DNA of 38,677 bases from contig NW_003546611.1 of NCBI RefSeq assembly GCF_000090795.2, positions 26,574 through 65,250 of the forward strand. Reading direction: 5' to 3'. Of this stretch, positions 1 through 10,300 are shown one piece after another. Origin of the DNA: Amphimedon queenslandica (Eukaryota > Porifera > Demospongiae > Haplosclerida > Niphatidae). The notes under the pieces are model-generated. The model saw nothing but the letters and a program-made list of their open reading frames with translations. It was not told the origin of the DNA and searched no databases. The first letter of the stretch is position 1, and each line of letters opens with the position of its first letter. The position numbers and the translations under genes were made by a program.

Positions 1-717
1 AAACATTATTTTTCCATAACAATTTACTTAAGTGAAGGTGATCAGCTCTGCCTCATAGAAGCCATGATACCACTTCGGTGTTGCTATGTTACTTTTTCTA
101 ACCTCAGTCCTGATGAGTGTGCAGTGCTTCTAACCAAGGTATCTAGTATTACTGAAGTTGACATATACCAGTTGGGATCCAGTAGCATTGAAAAGGTCAT
201 TGAATGCTTACCTAACTCATTGTCTCTCGAAGTACTACACATTGAACAAAGTCATTGCACTCCAGAGAACCTCAGCCTCCTACCCACAACACTCCCTTCC
301 TCTACTCTCATTACACTAGAGCTAGTTAATTGTGCCATTGATTCTAGCAGTGTTCGTACTGTTATTGATGCAGTGCTAATGTCTCGCCATCTAGAAGCTC
401 TTAATTTGAGGGATAATTATATTGACGATGAAGGAGGTGCTCGTCTATGCTCTATGCTCAAGCAGGTTTTTGGGTCATCTGAAGAACCTGGTAGTGACCA
501 CGACAGCAGTCACAGTTTTAATTTCCTTGACATTGGGCATAATCCATTTACGGGACATGGAATATCAAGTTTTATCGATGAACTAGCTCACTTTAAAAGT
601 GATAGCATTAACTTCACTCTCTCTTTATCACTTGGTTGGAAGGATTTAGTTTGTAAACATGTTTCTTTTACAAAAGTTGAGCAGCTTTTAAAATTTGAAA
701 GTAATGAGGACGATTGA
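1..717 (+). pseudogene. 3' end of an NLR gene copy (LRR region), frameshifted at its left edge
   Basis: From 64 to the TGA at 715-717 the sequence encodes 217 residues of leucine-rich repeat (ribonuclease-inhibitor-like, e.g. LEALNLRDNYIDDEGG and FLDIGHNPFTGHG). These closely match the last 220 residues of the complete NLR gene ending at 5588. Upstream homology continues to base 1, but an extra T near base 33 puts an in-frame TGA at 33-35 after the codons matching HNNxLK, and the reading frame then shifts. The rest of the gene lies left of the window. It is either a decaying duplicate or a copy with an assembly error; the 684 bases after the shift are open, so the damage would be recent. LRRs of NLR proteins usually mediate ligand sensing or autoinhibition. 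Confidence 0.7.
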
Positions 718-1271
718 GCCTGCATTGCCTAAATTTTTGATTGCAATTTTAACTTTTTACTAGAGTAGATAGATCCGGCTATATCAAAAGTTTAACTAGC
801 TAAATTTTTAATTGCATACATATGAACTAGTGTTATTTTTTTAGAAATTTTTGTTGTTTTGTTAATGCTTCATAATTATTATGCTGCCAATTAAAGCTAT
901 AGCCATGCACTTGCTGTTGCTTACCTACACACGCTTGTCCTGGAATAGCAGATGATCATGTAGATCTAATCATAGATATCTAATATCTATGATCTAATAG
1001 TGTATTATTGAGATCATTAGATACTTCTTCCTTTAATGCACTTGCTCACATAATAATCCTAGTTCATTTCTTTGTTGGGTTTTACAATCTGCATGGGCAA
1101 GTAAGATTCTAGTCAACCCAAACAATGAATTGAGATCTATCTGTATCTATGTTAATAGTCAATAATAGACAACAGCACCGTGCTGTACTAACGCGATAAG
1201 CGGACCCAATAAAGAAGCCCCGAGCCTCTCTTTCACTCTCTGTCCTCCCTTATTGGTTAGTCTACGACAAG
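718..1271. other. Intergenic region, duplicated 3' flank of the NLR copy
   Basis: No gene is visible. The first ~480 bases align in order with 5589-6302 (shared blocks include a TTTGTTGGGTTTTACAATCT segment and a terminal TACTAACGCGA at about 1186-1196), so this is the flank carried along in the tandem duplication. The homology stops 76 bases before the next start codon. An imperfect inverted repeat around GATCTAATCATAGATATC/ATCTATGATCTAAT lies near 960-1000. Confidence 0.7.
1130..1271 (+). promoter_or_regulatory. Putative promoter and 5' leader of the NLR gene
   Basis: This interval directly precedes the predicted NLR start codon. Its left part, up to TACTAACGCGA at 1186-1196, is homologous to the sequence just upstream of the adhesion GPCR start (to 6302). 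The right part is unique, with a CT-rich leader (CTCTCTTTCACTCTCTGTCCTCCC). I see no convincing TATA box. The promoter call rests on position only. Confidence 0.35.
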
Positions 1272-4200
1272 ATGGAAGCTTGGAAGATTCTCAAAGCTAC
1301 TGCTTCTTCATCGGACGCCATGATATCAAAATGGGTGTGCCTGAAGGATGGATCATCATTAATTTCACATTAAAATTATAAATTCTGATAGACTGATTGT
1401 CACAAATTGGCAGGAGACAATGGCATCAAATCAAGAGACAATGGCATCAAATCAAGAGACAATGGCATCAAATCAAGGGACAAGTGGAAGCTCTTTAAGG
1501 GATCCTGTAAGAAATATTCTCAAAGAATTCTCACTGAATGAACTTGATCTCGATAAAGCTACTGATGATACTGTTTTTCTTAGTCTTGGACTTAATTTTG
1601 ACTATTTCTTGGGTATTCATCTTGGCCTGTCTAAGTCAGATATTACAGCCATAAAAAAAGACAATGACTCAGACCAAGATAGAGTCATTGCTTTGTTCTG
1701 GAAATGGCAAGAAAGAAAAGGATCAGGTGCAACGTACCTCTTATTATTGAAAGTTCTTATTGAAATCGAAAACAAAGAAGCTGCTGAGAAGTTGTGTCAG
1801 TACTATCGGGACAAGCACCAGAAATCAAGTACTAAATTAAGTTAGTAGAATCAGTAAAGACGATGCACTGCAGAAGGGGTGTGGCTATATTAGAACAGTA
1901 CTAAACCATAGATACCATATAGCAGGTTAATTTGGAGGGGCTAGATTTTGGTGAATTTTGGTGATTGGCGGTTTTTAATTTGGCGAATTTGTGGCCACGT
2001 GCTGTATAATGGCTCAAAATGGTGGATTTTTATTTTGGCGAATGGCTATCAAAATGCCAAATTTGCCAAATTTAATTCCCTCCAAAATTTCCCGCTCTAC
2101 GGTATTAGAGTACAGATAAAATTAAAAGAACTAACCCTAATTTTAAACCTAAGCTATGTTCTAACTAAAACTACGAGAGTGTGCCACGCCTCTTCCAGTG
2201 CCGTCTTTTTTATGTAACCCATGAGTGAGGAGTACTTAGTTGATAATATAGACCCCTTTGGCTTTATAAATCCAATAGGATTATGTTATAGTATTGTCAA
2301 TGAGCATTGGGAATTTGATGATTAAATTTTTGTGGACAGTCAAGATATTTGTAACTACATGTATTTCCTTTATACAGGTGCACCGAGGTTTAAATCACAG
2401 TTGTCTCATCCTCCTCCAGCCATTAATCCAAGTCGTAGTTACTACAGACGTTCAGCAAGTGATCCTGTTGATACTCAGAAGAGGGTCAGAATATGTGAGA
2501 AGAACCCCAGCAATAAAGCCTGGAAGATCTTTGATAGATACTCTGATCAGATGGTTGATGTTCTTCGAAAAGATGCCAACCTTTGTGACAGTATGCTGGA
2601 GCTGCTAGCAGATAATTTTCTAATTGGGTCAACAGAGCAAGATGTCATTCAGCAACTGTCAAATTTTAATATTAAAAGCAAAGCAATGATGGGCCATGTC
2701 TCTACCTTCATCAGTCAAGCTAGAAATCCTATTCGTGCATTTGCAAAATTTGTTTTTCTCATTCGAGATTTTAAAAATTTTGATAAACTTTTTGACAAGA
2801 TAAAGGCTGAAGGTAATGCTTTTGATGCATGTATCTAATTTAGTTTATTATGTTTTACTATTTACTTGTAGCTTCTCTTGTTGCAATTTTTATTCCTATT
2901 CGATCAATAAAGACTGCAAAATTACCTTCATTGGCTGCAAATAAAGAATTTTCTTTCAAATTTTCTGGTAATTAATCTTCAATTATAATTATGTTGTACA
3001 TAGAATTATTTGTGTTTCTTGTTTTGATCTTATGTGTACATTATACTTGCTTTGTATAACTGAAATACTCAAATCTCTTTGTTATAGATGATACTACTAA
3101 TAGTGATGATTTGATACTTCCAGTGAAGCAATATTCTCGTCATTTAAAGGCCCTCTACAAAAAAGAGAAGCCTGACCCAAAGTGGTCTTTTACGACCACC
3201 CCATCTAAAGTTTACGTTGACCTAGCCGTTGTGAACAAGAAAAGCTGCTCTGATTCTTTCTCGAAATCTACTATACGTGGAACTGCTGATGATATTTTTC
3301 TTCATAAAGAGCCATTTTCACTTGAGGAGCTGTGCAGAATTGAGTATGGAGAAGCTGTCTTGATTGAGGGCGCCCCTGGGATAGGAAAGTCAATGCTTGC
3401 GTTTGAGATATGCAGTCGTTGGATCAAGGGAGAAGCATTGAAAAAATATCCTCTTTTATTATTACTTCGTCTGAGAGATAAGTTTATACAAAATTGTAAA
3501 ACAGTAAAAGATCTCTTGGGTTGTTTCTTGAAGGAGCAAAGTTGGAAGGAGGAAGCTGTTCAGCATATATTTGATAAAAGTGGAGAGGGTCTCATTGTTA
3601 TACTTGAAGGGTTTGATGAGCTACCAGAAGATCTTACACAGGCAAGTTCGGTGTTTCTTCAGATTTCAGAAGAACTGCCGTTTACTTCACTGATTTATAC
3701 CAGTCGTCCATCAGCAAAGCACTCTTTGAAGCAGGAAATTTCATTTAGTCGTCATATCGAAGTATTAGGGTTTACAGGCAAAAGTATCAATGAGTACATT
3801 CAGCTATTTTTTGAAAATGATAATGAGTGTATTGCTACTCTCAATCAGCATTTAGATGAGTCACCAAAGGTGCGAAGTTGTCTCTACATCCCTGTCCATC
3901 TCGTTATTATATGCAGTATCTTTCAACAGTACATCATGAACAAGGAGCAAGTGCCATTTAAAGGCATTGTAACTTCAACTAAACTGTATGAGGCAATGAT
4001 TAAAATGTTACTCTATCGACACATTAAAAGTAAAAATCCAGCACAGCTGGTAAGCATTGATTTAAATGACCTTCCTGATTCATATCAGAAAGATTTCTCC
4101 TTTCTTTGTGAAATGGCCTATATTGGGTTCAGAAAAAGAGCTACTGACCTGATATTTTACCTTGATAGTCATATTGAGACTCTTGGGATGATGCAGAAAG

Positions 4201-5588
4201 AAGTTCAAGTTTATCCAGGGACAGGTGATGTCATTGCTTATTCCTTTCTCCATCCCACCATTCAAGAGTTTCTTGCAGCTTACCACATTTTTCGGATGCC
4301 AAAAGATGAAATTGAAGATATCTTTAATAGATTAAAGAACGTTATGAAATTCTCCACAATGCTTTGCTTTTTATCTGGCTTGACAGAGCTACAATCAATC
4401 ACCCCAAGTGTTGATAACCACTTGTACAGTATGACCCTATTTCGTTGCCTCTACGAATCTGGAAACCATTCCCTTATTGCAAGTTTATTTAGCGAAAAAG
4501 ATAAAGTTTATAAGGTTCGTCGCCTACTGCCTAGACCCTCACCTCAAGACATGTTCATTCTCGGCAAGTGTATAGCACTTAGTAGCTGTCAATGGGGATT
4601 GAGCTTTACACTCCGCGGAATAACTTTTGAGCATCTCGAGAAATTTCGAAGAGGATTAATCTCTATAGAGTCTAACCCATCATGTAAAATAGAGGATATC
4701 AGTTTTTCTCTTAATCCAATTGGAGATGAAGGAATGATGGAATTGATACACTTTCCTGAGCATATTCTTAAGAATTTGGATTCACTACGTCTAATGAGCT
4801 GCGAATTTCATTCTTGTGCAGCCATAGAGTTTTCAAAACAACTTAGAAAATTCTCAAGCCTGGGAAATCTATTTTTCCATAACAATTTCCTTAAGGAAGG
4901 TGAACAGCTCTGCCTGATAGAAGCAATGATACCACTTAAATGTTTTCATGTTACTTTTTCTAAGCTCAGTCCTGATGAGTGTGCAGTGCTTCTAACCAAA
5001 GTATCAAGTATTGGTAAAGTGTATCTATACCAGTTAGGATCCAGTAGCATTGAAAAGGTCATTGAATGCTTCCCTAAGTCACTGTCTCTTGAAGTTCTAC
5101 ACATTGAACAAAGTTGCTGCACTCCAGAGAACCTCAGCCTCCTACCCACAACACTCCCTTCCTCTACTCTTACTAAACTAGAGCTAGTTAATTGTGCCAT
5201 TGATTCTAGCAGTGTTCGTACTATTATTGATGCAGTGCTAATGTCTCATCATCTAGAAGCTCTTAATTTGAGTTATAATTTTATTGATGATGAAGGAGGT
5301 GCTCATTTGTGCTCTATGCTCAGGCAGCTGTTTGGCTCGTCTGAAGAACCTGCTACTGACTCCAACAGCAGTTGCAGTTTCAAGAAATTTAAATTCCTTG
5401 ACATTGGGCATAATCCGTTTACGGGACATGGAATATCAAGTTTTATCGATGAACTAGCTCACTTCAAGAGTGATAGCACTAACTTCATTCTCTCTTTATC
5501 ACTTGGTTGGAAGGATCAAGTCTGTGAACATGTTTCTTTTACCGTAGCTCAACAGCATTTAAAATTTGAAAGTAATGAGAATGATTAA
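1272..5588 (+). CDS. NLR immune receptor: Death domain, second death-fold domain, NACHT, LRR
   Basis: Predicted exons are 1272-1334, 1414-1840, 2378-2812 and 3088-5588, joined in phases 0, 1 and 1. They total 3426 bases, or 1141 residues. The protein is a cytosolic sensor of the NOD-like type: an N-terminal Death domain (exon 2), a second helical domain that looks CARD-like (exon 3), a NACHT ATPase and C-terminal LRRs (exon 4). NLRs oligomerise on ligand sensing and recruit death-fold adaptors. Exon 1 (MEAWKILKATASSSDAMISK) is the weakest part; its GTGTGC donor is non-ideal, and translation could instead begin at one of the ATGs at 1420, 1441 or 1462 in the repeat of exon 2. Exons 3 and 4 join cleanly (GAAG/GTAATG to TTATAG/AT). 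The ligand is unknown. Confidence 0.8.
1414..1476 (+). repeat. 21-bp coding tandem repeat (three copies) at the NLR N-terminus
   Basis: Three perfect tandem copies of a 21-base unit encode ETMASNQ, followed by a partial variant (GTS). The unit is a multiple of three, so copy-number changes keep the frame. Each copy brings its own ATG, so the start codon is ambiguous if exon 1 is not used. Confidence 0.9.
1494..1840 (+). CDS. NLR exon 2: Death domain
   Basis: Residues from SLRDPVRNILKEF to about AEKLCQYYRDKH fit a Death domain of ~95 residues: a helix 1 with LNELDLDK, the typical segment LGLSKSDITAIKKDN, then the helix 4 tryptophan pattern ALFWKWQERKGSGAT and helices 5-6 LLLLKVLIEIENKEAAEKL. 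Animal Death domains of this form make homotypic contacts in signalling complexes. The exon end is set at AA/GTTAGT (1840/1841), phase 1; an alternative donor 12 bases earlier (A/GTACTA) keeps the same phase and would drop four residues. Confidence 0.75.
1841..2377 (+). other. NLR intron 2, contains a MITE
   Basis: No coding signal. The intron carries one palindromic MITE-like element (1913-2104, annotated separately). The remainder shows nothing recognisable. The 3' splice site TTTATACAG/GT is preceded by a pyrimidine-rich stretch. Confidence 0.6.
1913..2104. mobile_element. MITE-like element, TACCATATAGC family (copy 1)
   Basis: Non-coding element of 192 bp with inverted ends: left CCATATAGCAGGTTAATTTG, right (reverse complement) CCGTAGAGCGGGAAATTTTG. 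It is flanked by TA on both sides, as expected for a Tc1/mariner-type TA target duplication. The internal part (ATGGCTCAAAATGGTGGATT and following) is shared with the element at 18767-18988, so both are members of one dispersed family. No transposase is encoded; it would depend on a partner in trans. Confidence 0.7.
2378..2812 (+). CDS. NLR exon 3: second helical, probably death-fold (CARD-like) domain
   Basis: About 145 residues. The first ~45 are basic, Pro/Ser-rich and probably disordered (SHPPPAINPSRSYYRRSAS). The next ~100 are helical (WKIFDRYSDQMVDVLRKDA, LLELLADNFLIGS-type helices, AFAKFVFLIRDFKNFDKLFDKI). Length, helix spacing and position between a Death domain and a NACHT domain suggest a CARD or other death-fold domain. 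I could not identify a diagnostic motif, so this is an inference from pattern and context. Confidence 0.55.
3088..5588 (+). CDS. NLR exon 4: NACHT ATPase and LRRs
   Basis: The single large exon carries the NACHT module: Walker A GAPGIGKS (about 3369-3392), Walker B region LIVILEGFDELPED (about 3591-3632) and the sensor-like YTSRPSA. Helical and winged-helix-like regions follow, including the FLHPTIQEFLAAY motif typical of NLRs. LRRs of the ribonuclease-inhibitor type start near DISFSLNPIGDEG (about 4696) and run to the stop. Key nucleotide-binding residues are intact, so ATP/dNTP-dependent oligomerisation is expected. The last ~690 bases are nearly duplicated at 1-717. Several LRR cores contain paired cysteines and variable surface positions, as in other expanded NLR families. 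Confidence 0.9.
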
Positions 5589-6368
5589 TTGAGCCCAGGC
5601 TGCCATGCCTTCATTTTTTAAATTTTTGATTGCATTTTTAACTTTTTACATTTACTAGACTAGATAGACCTATATACTATTCTAGATAAACAAGTTCAAT
5701 TCATTATTTTGCTAAATTTTTAATTGCATAGACACAAACTAGTCTTATTTAGAAATTTTTTTGTTGTTTTGTTAATTGTTTATACTTTATAATTATTATG
5801 CTGCCAATTGAAGCTATAGCCATGCACTTGCTGTTGCCCGCTACCAACACACACTTGCTTGTCCTGGAATGCCAGATGATCATGTAACAGTATATTATTG
5901 GGATCAGTACCTTTATATGGTGCATTTGTGCTCCTTTCTTTAATCAAAAAATACCGCTTATTTGTTTGTATGCATACTTTGTAATCTATACCCAATTAGT
6001 TCACCCACCGCTTGCTCACATAATTATCCACTATTGACTAGATCTAATATTTTATTTCTTTGTTGGGTTTTACAATCTGCTTGGGCAAGTCATCTAGTTA
6101 ACAATTTTTTAGTTCTTTTTTTCGAAGACCATGTGCAAACATAGATATTAGAGTATGGTGCAACCAAAAAGAGCAATGTGATTAAATTGAGCTCATTTTT
6201 TCAGTTGAATTCCTGTGGCGTGCAAAGGAATTTAAAGAATGGAGTTAATTCATAGACACTCCTTTCATATAAAACTGGACGACGGCACTGTACTAACGCG
6301 ACATTCTCTTTACTGTACTATCATACAACCACCCATAGTATCTATGATACAACCATAAGGAGCACGAG
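5589..6368. other. Intergenic region between the NLR gene and adhesion GPCR 1
   Basis: No gene is visible. The block to about 6302 is the second copy of the NLR 3' flank (see 718-1271), with several indels relative to copy 1. The final ~66 bases before the GPCR start are unique and include AAGGAGCACGAG just before the ATG. No TATA box or polyadenylation signal stands out. Confidence 0.65.
6270..6368 (+). promoter_or_regulatory. Putative promoter and leader of adhesion GPCR 1
   Basis: Left part ends in GGCACTGTACTAACGCGA (about 6285-6302), the end of the duplicated flank also found 76 bases upstream of the NLR start. Here the start codon is 67 bases downstream. Position and the shared element are the only evidence for promoter function. 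Confidence 0.35.
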
Positions 6369-7387
6369 ATGGAGCACCTTTTCAAACGACTCGTGTGCTT
6401 GTTAGTTGGCTTGTGCTGGTCTATTCAGTGGACCCGTGCGACAACCATCAACTCTTTACCTTTTCTATCATTGGATGGCGCGGAGAATATGACTACTGTG
6501 AACACAGATGGGGACGCTAGTCTCTCCCGGCCTATACCACTACCTTCTCCTCTGCCACTAGGAAGCAGGAACGTGTCTACCGCTTGGGTAGGATAATGTG
6601 GTTTTGTGTGTACATACATTGTTATAAATCCTTGTATCAAAGTTGATACAATTTTCACCTGAATGGTGCTTATAGCAATTATTGTAATTATTTATAGTCT
6701 ACTTTATAGAACATTAAAAATAATATATAATTTTCTTTAGGTTGCAATAGATGGTTTTATAGTATTCGAGTCCAGTAACATCATTCTTCTCCCTCCACCT
6801 TATCTATCAATCATTAATGAAATAGTCATTGCTCCTTTTTGGGACGATATTATGCTTTATCCAACTCAAGGCCGTGTGTTGTATGGCACTTACAACAGCT
6901 CCTCTGGTGTAACTCATCAAGTGAATGACTTTATTGCAAGGAACAGAAGTGGTGTTTTAAACTTCACTGCTCAATGGGTTCTGGCGGCACAGTGGATTGA
7001 CGTCTGCCCGTTCAGCCTGTCATCTCAATCGTCTTGTGGAGAAAATGTAACTTGGGGAAGAGAAGGAGAAAATGGGTGAAAAGGAGAGAGAGAGAGGAAA
7101 GGGGGAGGAACAATGATGTTGTAATATTTTTGTTCTTTTTACCTTCTCAATGTAGTCTAACTCATTCCAAGTTGTCATAGCAACAGATGGTAATTACACT
7201 TTCTCAATATTCACCTACTCCTGTGGGTCGCTTAACTCTATGCGCCAGAGCCCTGTGGTTGGGTATCACATTGATAGCAATAATACAATGGAATACCCTT
7301 GGTCACGTACAGCAATGGTGACTGATATAGACTGCATTAATTCTCCTGCATCGCAATGGACTAACATAGTATATGGGCTAAGTAAAG
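6369..7387 (+). CDS. GPCR 1 exons 1-3: signal peptide and NIDO domain
   Basis: Exons 6369-6587, 6741-7046 and 7156-7387 (phases 0, 0, 1). Residues 1-26 form a signal peptide: MEHLFKR, a hydrophobic core LVCLLVGLCWSI, then small residues before TRATT. Exons 2-3 carry the NIDO fold: the segment IAPFWDDI, then VLNFTAQWV and SFQVVIATDGNYTFSIFTY, which correspond to the conserved core of nidogen, mucin-4 and alpha-tectorin NIDO domains. NIDO domains are extracellular and associated with matrix or mucin-like proteins. The start codon is the first ATG of an open 73-codon exon that ends in a good splice donor. A GA-rich stretch follows the exon-2 donor. Confidence 0.8.
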
Positions 7388-10300
7388 GTTAGTAGAATAT
7401 CTGTGTGTTAAAATAAAGAACTTTTTACAGCTTTAATTGTTAATTTGATGCATCTAGAGCCAAGAGTACTTAATAGGGCTATTATTAACATTGGCAGTCC
7501 ATTATTTAGTTTAGAGCCATCCATATGATAAGTGAGAAAGGCTAATGATGGAATAATGTAGTTATTATTAGTAAATAGAATCTGTAGTAATAGTAATAAT
7601 ACCACAGGGCAGGGTACTCTTATTTATGTACTGTATAGTGCTTCAATTTCAAGGGAGATAACTTCATAAAAATGAAACTTTTATGCAAATTAATACATTT
7701 GCAGATTTGTAATGTTAGTGCCTTAATTGCCTTTAATGGTGATTGAGTATTATTTTTGCAAAGCTTTGCTAATTCATAAAATCCACACAAGATTTGCTCC
7801 TTGAAAATAAAGCACTAAATAGTATATTACTTACATTTTCTGTCCCTATTCTGTTTTATAGTTGCACCGACTGTAAAAATGCTCAGTGAGGATGTGTTTA
7901 CTATCTTCAATGGTACATTCAACATTAGTTGTTATGCCGAAGGTAATCCACTACCATCTGTCGTATGGTACAAAGACAACATACAATACGATATAAAAAA
8001 CAGCTCAATCACTTTGGTGTCCTCCTTTACGCTCATCAGCACGTTAATCTTTTCTAAAATCAGCTCTGATGATTTTGCTCATTATAACTGCAGTGCTGTC
8101 AATTCTGTTGGCTCTAGTGCGAGGTCTTCAACAGTTGAACTAATCGAACCAAGTAAATATGCATGCATATTGTGTTGTAATTATTACATGTACAGTATAC
8201 CTATTGTGTATAATAGATGTTACGTTATGTGTGTTTGTTTGCGTCATGTACATGTACATGCATGGATTGACTGGCAGTTGAGATCAAAGAGTTGGCACAG
8301 AATCAACTAGACATTCAATTTTGTAGAATTATTTATGGGACATTTTCCCTCTATAGCGATAATTAGGAATATTAATGAAATCTTTCTTTTGTAGGTGAAC
8401 TTGCTTTTTTCTCATTTAGTCATCAGGGTATAAATTATGTACCCTTGTCTAGCACGTTCTCTACTTCTGCACTTGCTAGTGGTAAGCCAAGGCCTAGTCT
8501 TACCTGGTATGGCCCACGTGGAGAGTTACTAGTCAGCAATGCTTCGCTTTCAATTGAGATTGATGATATTGACAGCAGTGTTGCAGGCAATGCCTTTATA
8601 TACAAGAATAGGCGTCTAAGTATTGCTAGTGCAACATATTATCACAATGGGACGTATATGTGTGTGGCTTCAAATAGGATCGATGCCTTTGGAAGTGTAC
8701 ATTCTATTGTTAGGACAATGACACTTATTATTATTGGTAAGTCAGTGTGTTTGTATGTAGTTGTAGAAATGATCAATCGCTACTTCCTCCTTTATTCTCT
8801 TTCTCTCCCTCTCTCTCCCCCTATCTCTCTCTCTCTCTCTTTCCCCTTCTTTTTTTCTCTCTGTTTTTAAAGGTAAACCAGGGCTAAAGCTTATTACCTC
8901 TCCATTGGTTGCTACTGTATCAAACTCCTTTAAACTCTCAGTACACGTTAATTCTAATCCTCCTGTCATGCCTAGTAATATCATTTGGAGATTCCTGTGG
9001 AAAGATGGCATTGAAAGGACAGTCATTTGTGATACCAACTGCTCTTTCTCTGATAACAGGTATTTTAATGTCTATCATTCACATTATTAATATTGTCCTG
9101 CCTTTATACATTTACATGCTTTATAATCTTAATTGAAGCTCTTTAATGATATTCTGTCACTCAGTACTTGTATGTTTTCTACTCTAACCCTTTGCTTTTA
9201 GTACAAGTTGTACAGGGCTACATATTCAGTACAACAATTGTTCTCATTGTATGCTATACAAGATGCTAACATTTATCAAATTCCTTTTAAGATAATGGCC
9301 ATTACTGTATTCCATAGGTTCTCTCTGACTCTTTTTAATGTGTCATCTACTCATGAAGGAAGGTATCGTGTGTCAGCTCAAAACGATGCCGGAATCACCT
9401 ACCTTTCATTTTATTTGAGTGTTCAATGTAAGAGAGCCTGTCTTTATCTATTTTTGGATTCAGTCTCTTCTTTTATTTGCCCATTATCCCTCTCTTCCCC
9501 CCCCCCTCTCTCTCTCTTTCTCCCCATCTCTCTCTTTCTTTTCCCCATTAAACTTAACATCTGTCCTTGTTATTTTGTATACAAACTATATAATGATCCA
9601 TTGTTTGTTTTTGTCTGTCATAGCTCCCACGATCATCACGTCTCCCCCTAGTAACATCAGTGCTCTAGTTGGTCAGAACATCACTCTCTCATGTACAGCC
9701 ATTGGTCTCCCAAAGCCACTCATTACGTGGAACAAACAATGCACTGGGTCCAATCTCACATCAATTTGGACATTAAATGAGGCATACAGTCGCTTTGCCT
9801 CAGGTGTCTATGAAGTGGTGTCTAGTATTGAACTGATTGATGTTGATCACAAGGATGGCTGCTATTATTACTGTTATGCCAACAGTAATGCTTCTATTGT
9901 TGATAACAGTGATACTGCAAGAGCTTTTGTAACCATACAAAGTGAGTCATTTGCTTAATAGGTGTTGTATTTTCTACTCTATAATGATGTGTTAATTTTG
10001 GTAGCACTCACTGTTATTTGTAATTGGCCTAGTGTGTGTGTGTGTAAATAGTTTTATAATTTTCTAACAATTACCCTTAATTTTTTAATAATTAAATATA
10101 GTAAGCCTAATTTGTAGTTATTTGCGCACATAATTTACAAATCCTATTTGTAGTTATAAATTTTGCATAATGAAGAAAGATTAAATGTTGCTGTTTGTGT
10201 TTAGATTAATTGCCTGAGGTTATTATCATCATTATGACACTGTTGCATAATCTCACAGTTAAAATATGCCAATGGCATTCCATTTTATTTTATGAATTAC

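Noticed and set aside
1948-2217. 89-codon open frame on the plus strand
   Set aside because: It is inside the MITE of NLR intron 2 and has no protein-like features.
9202-9317. Use of the acceptor at 9201 to extend exon 7 leftwards
   Set aside because: Phase 2 entry from exon 6 gives a stop after about 30 residues, whereas the acceptor at 9317 restores a continuous Ig strand.
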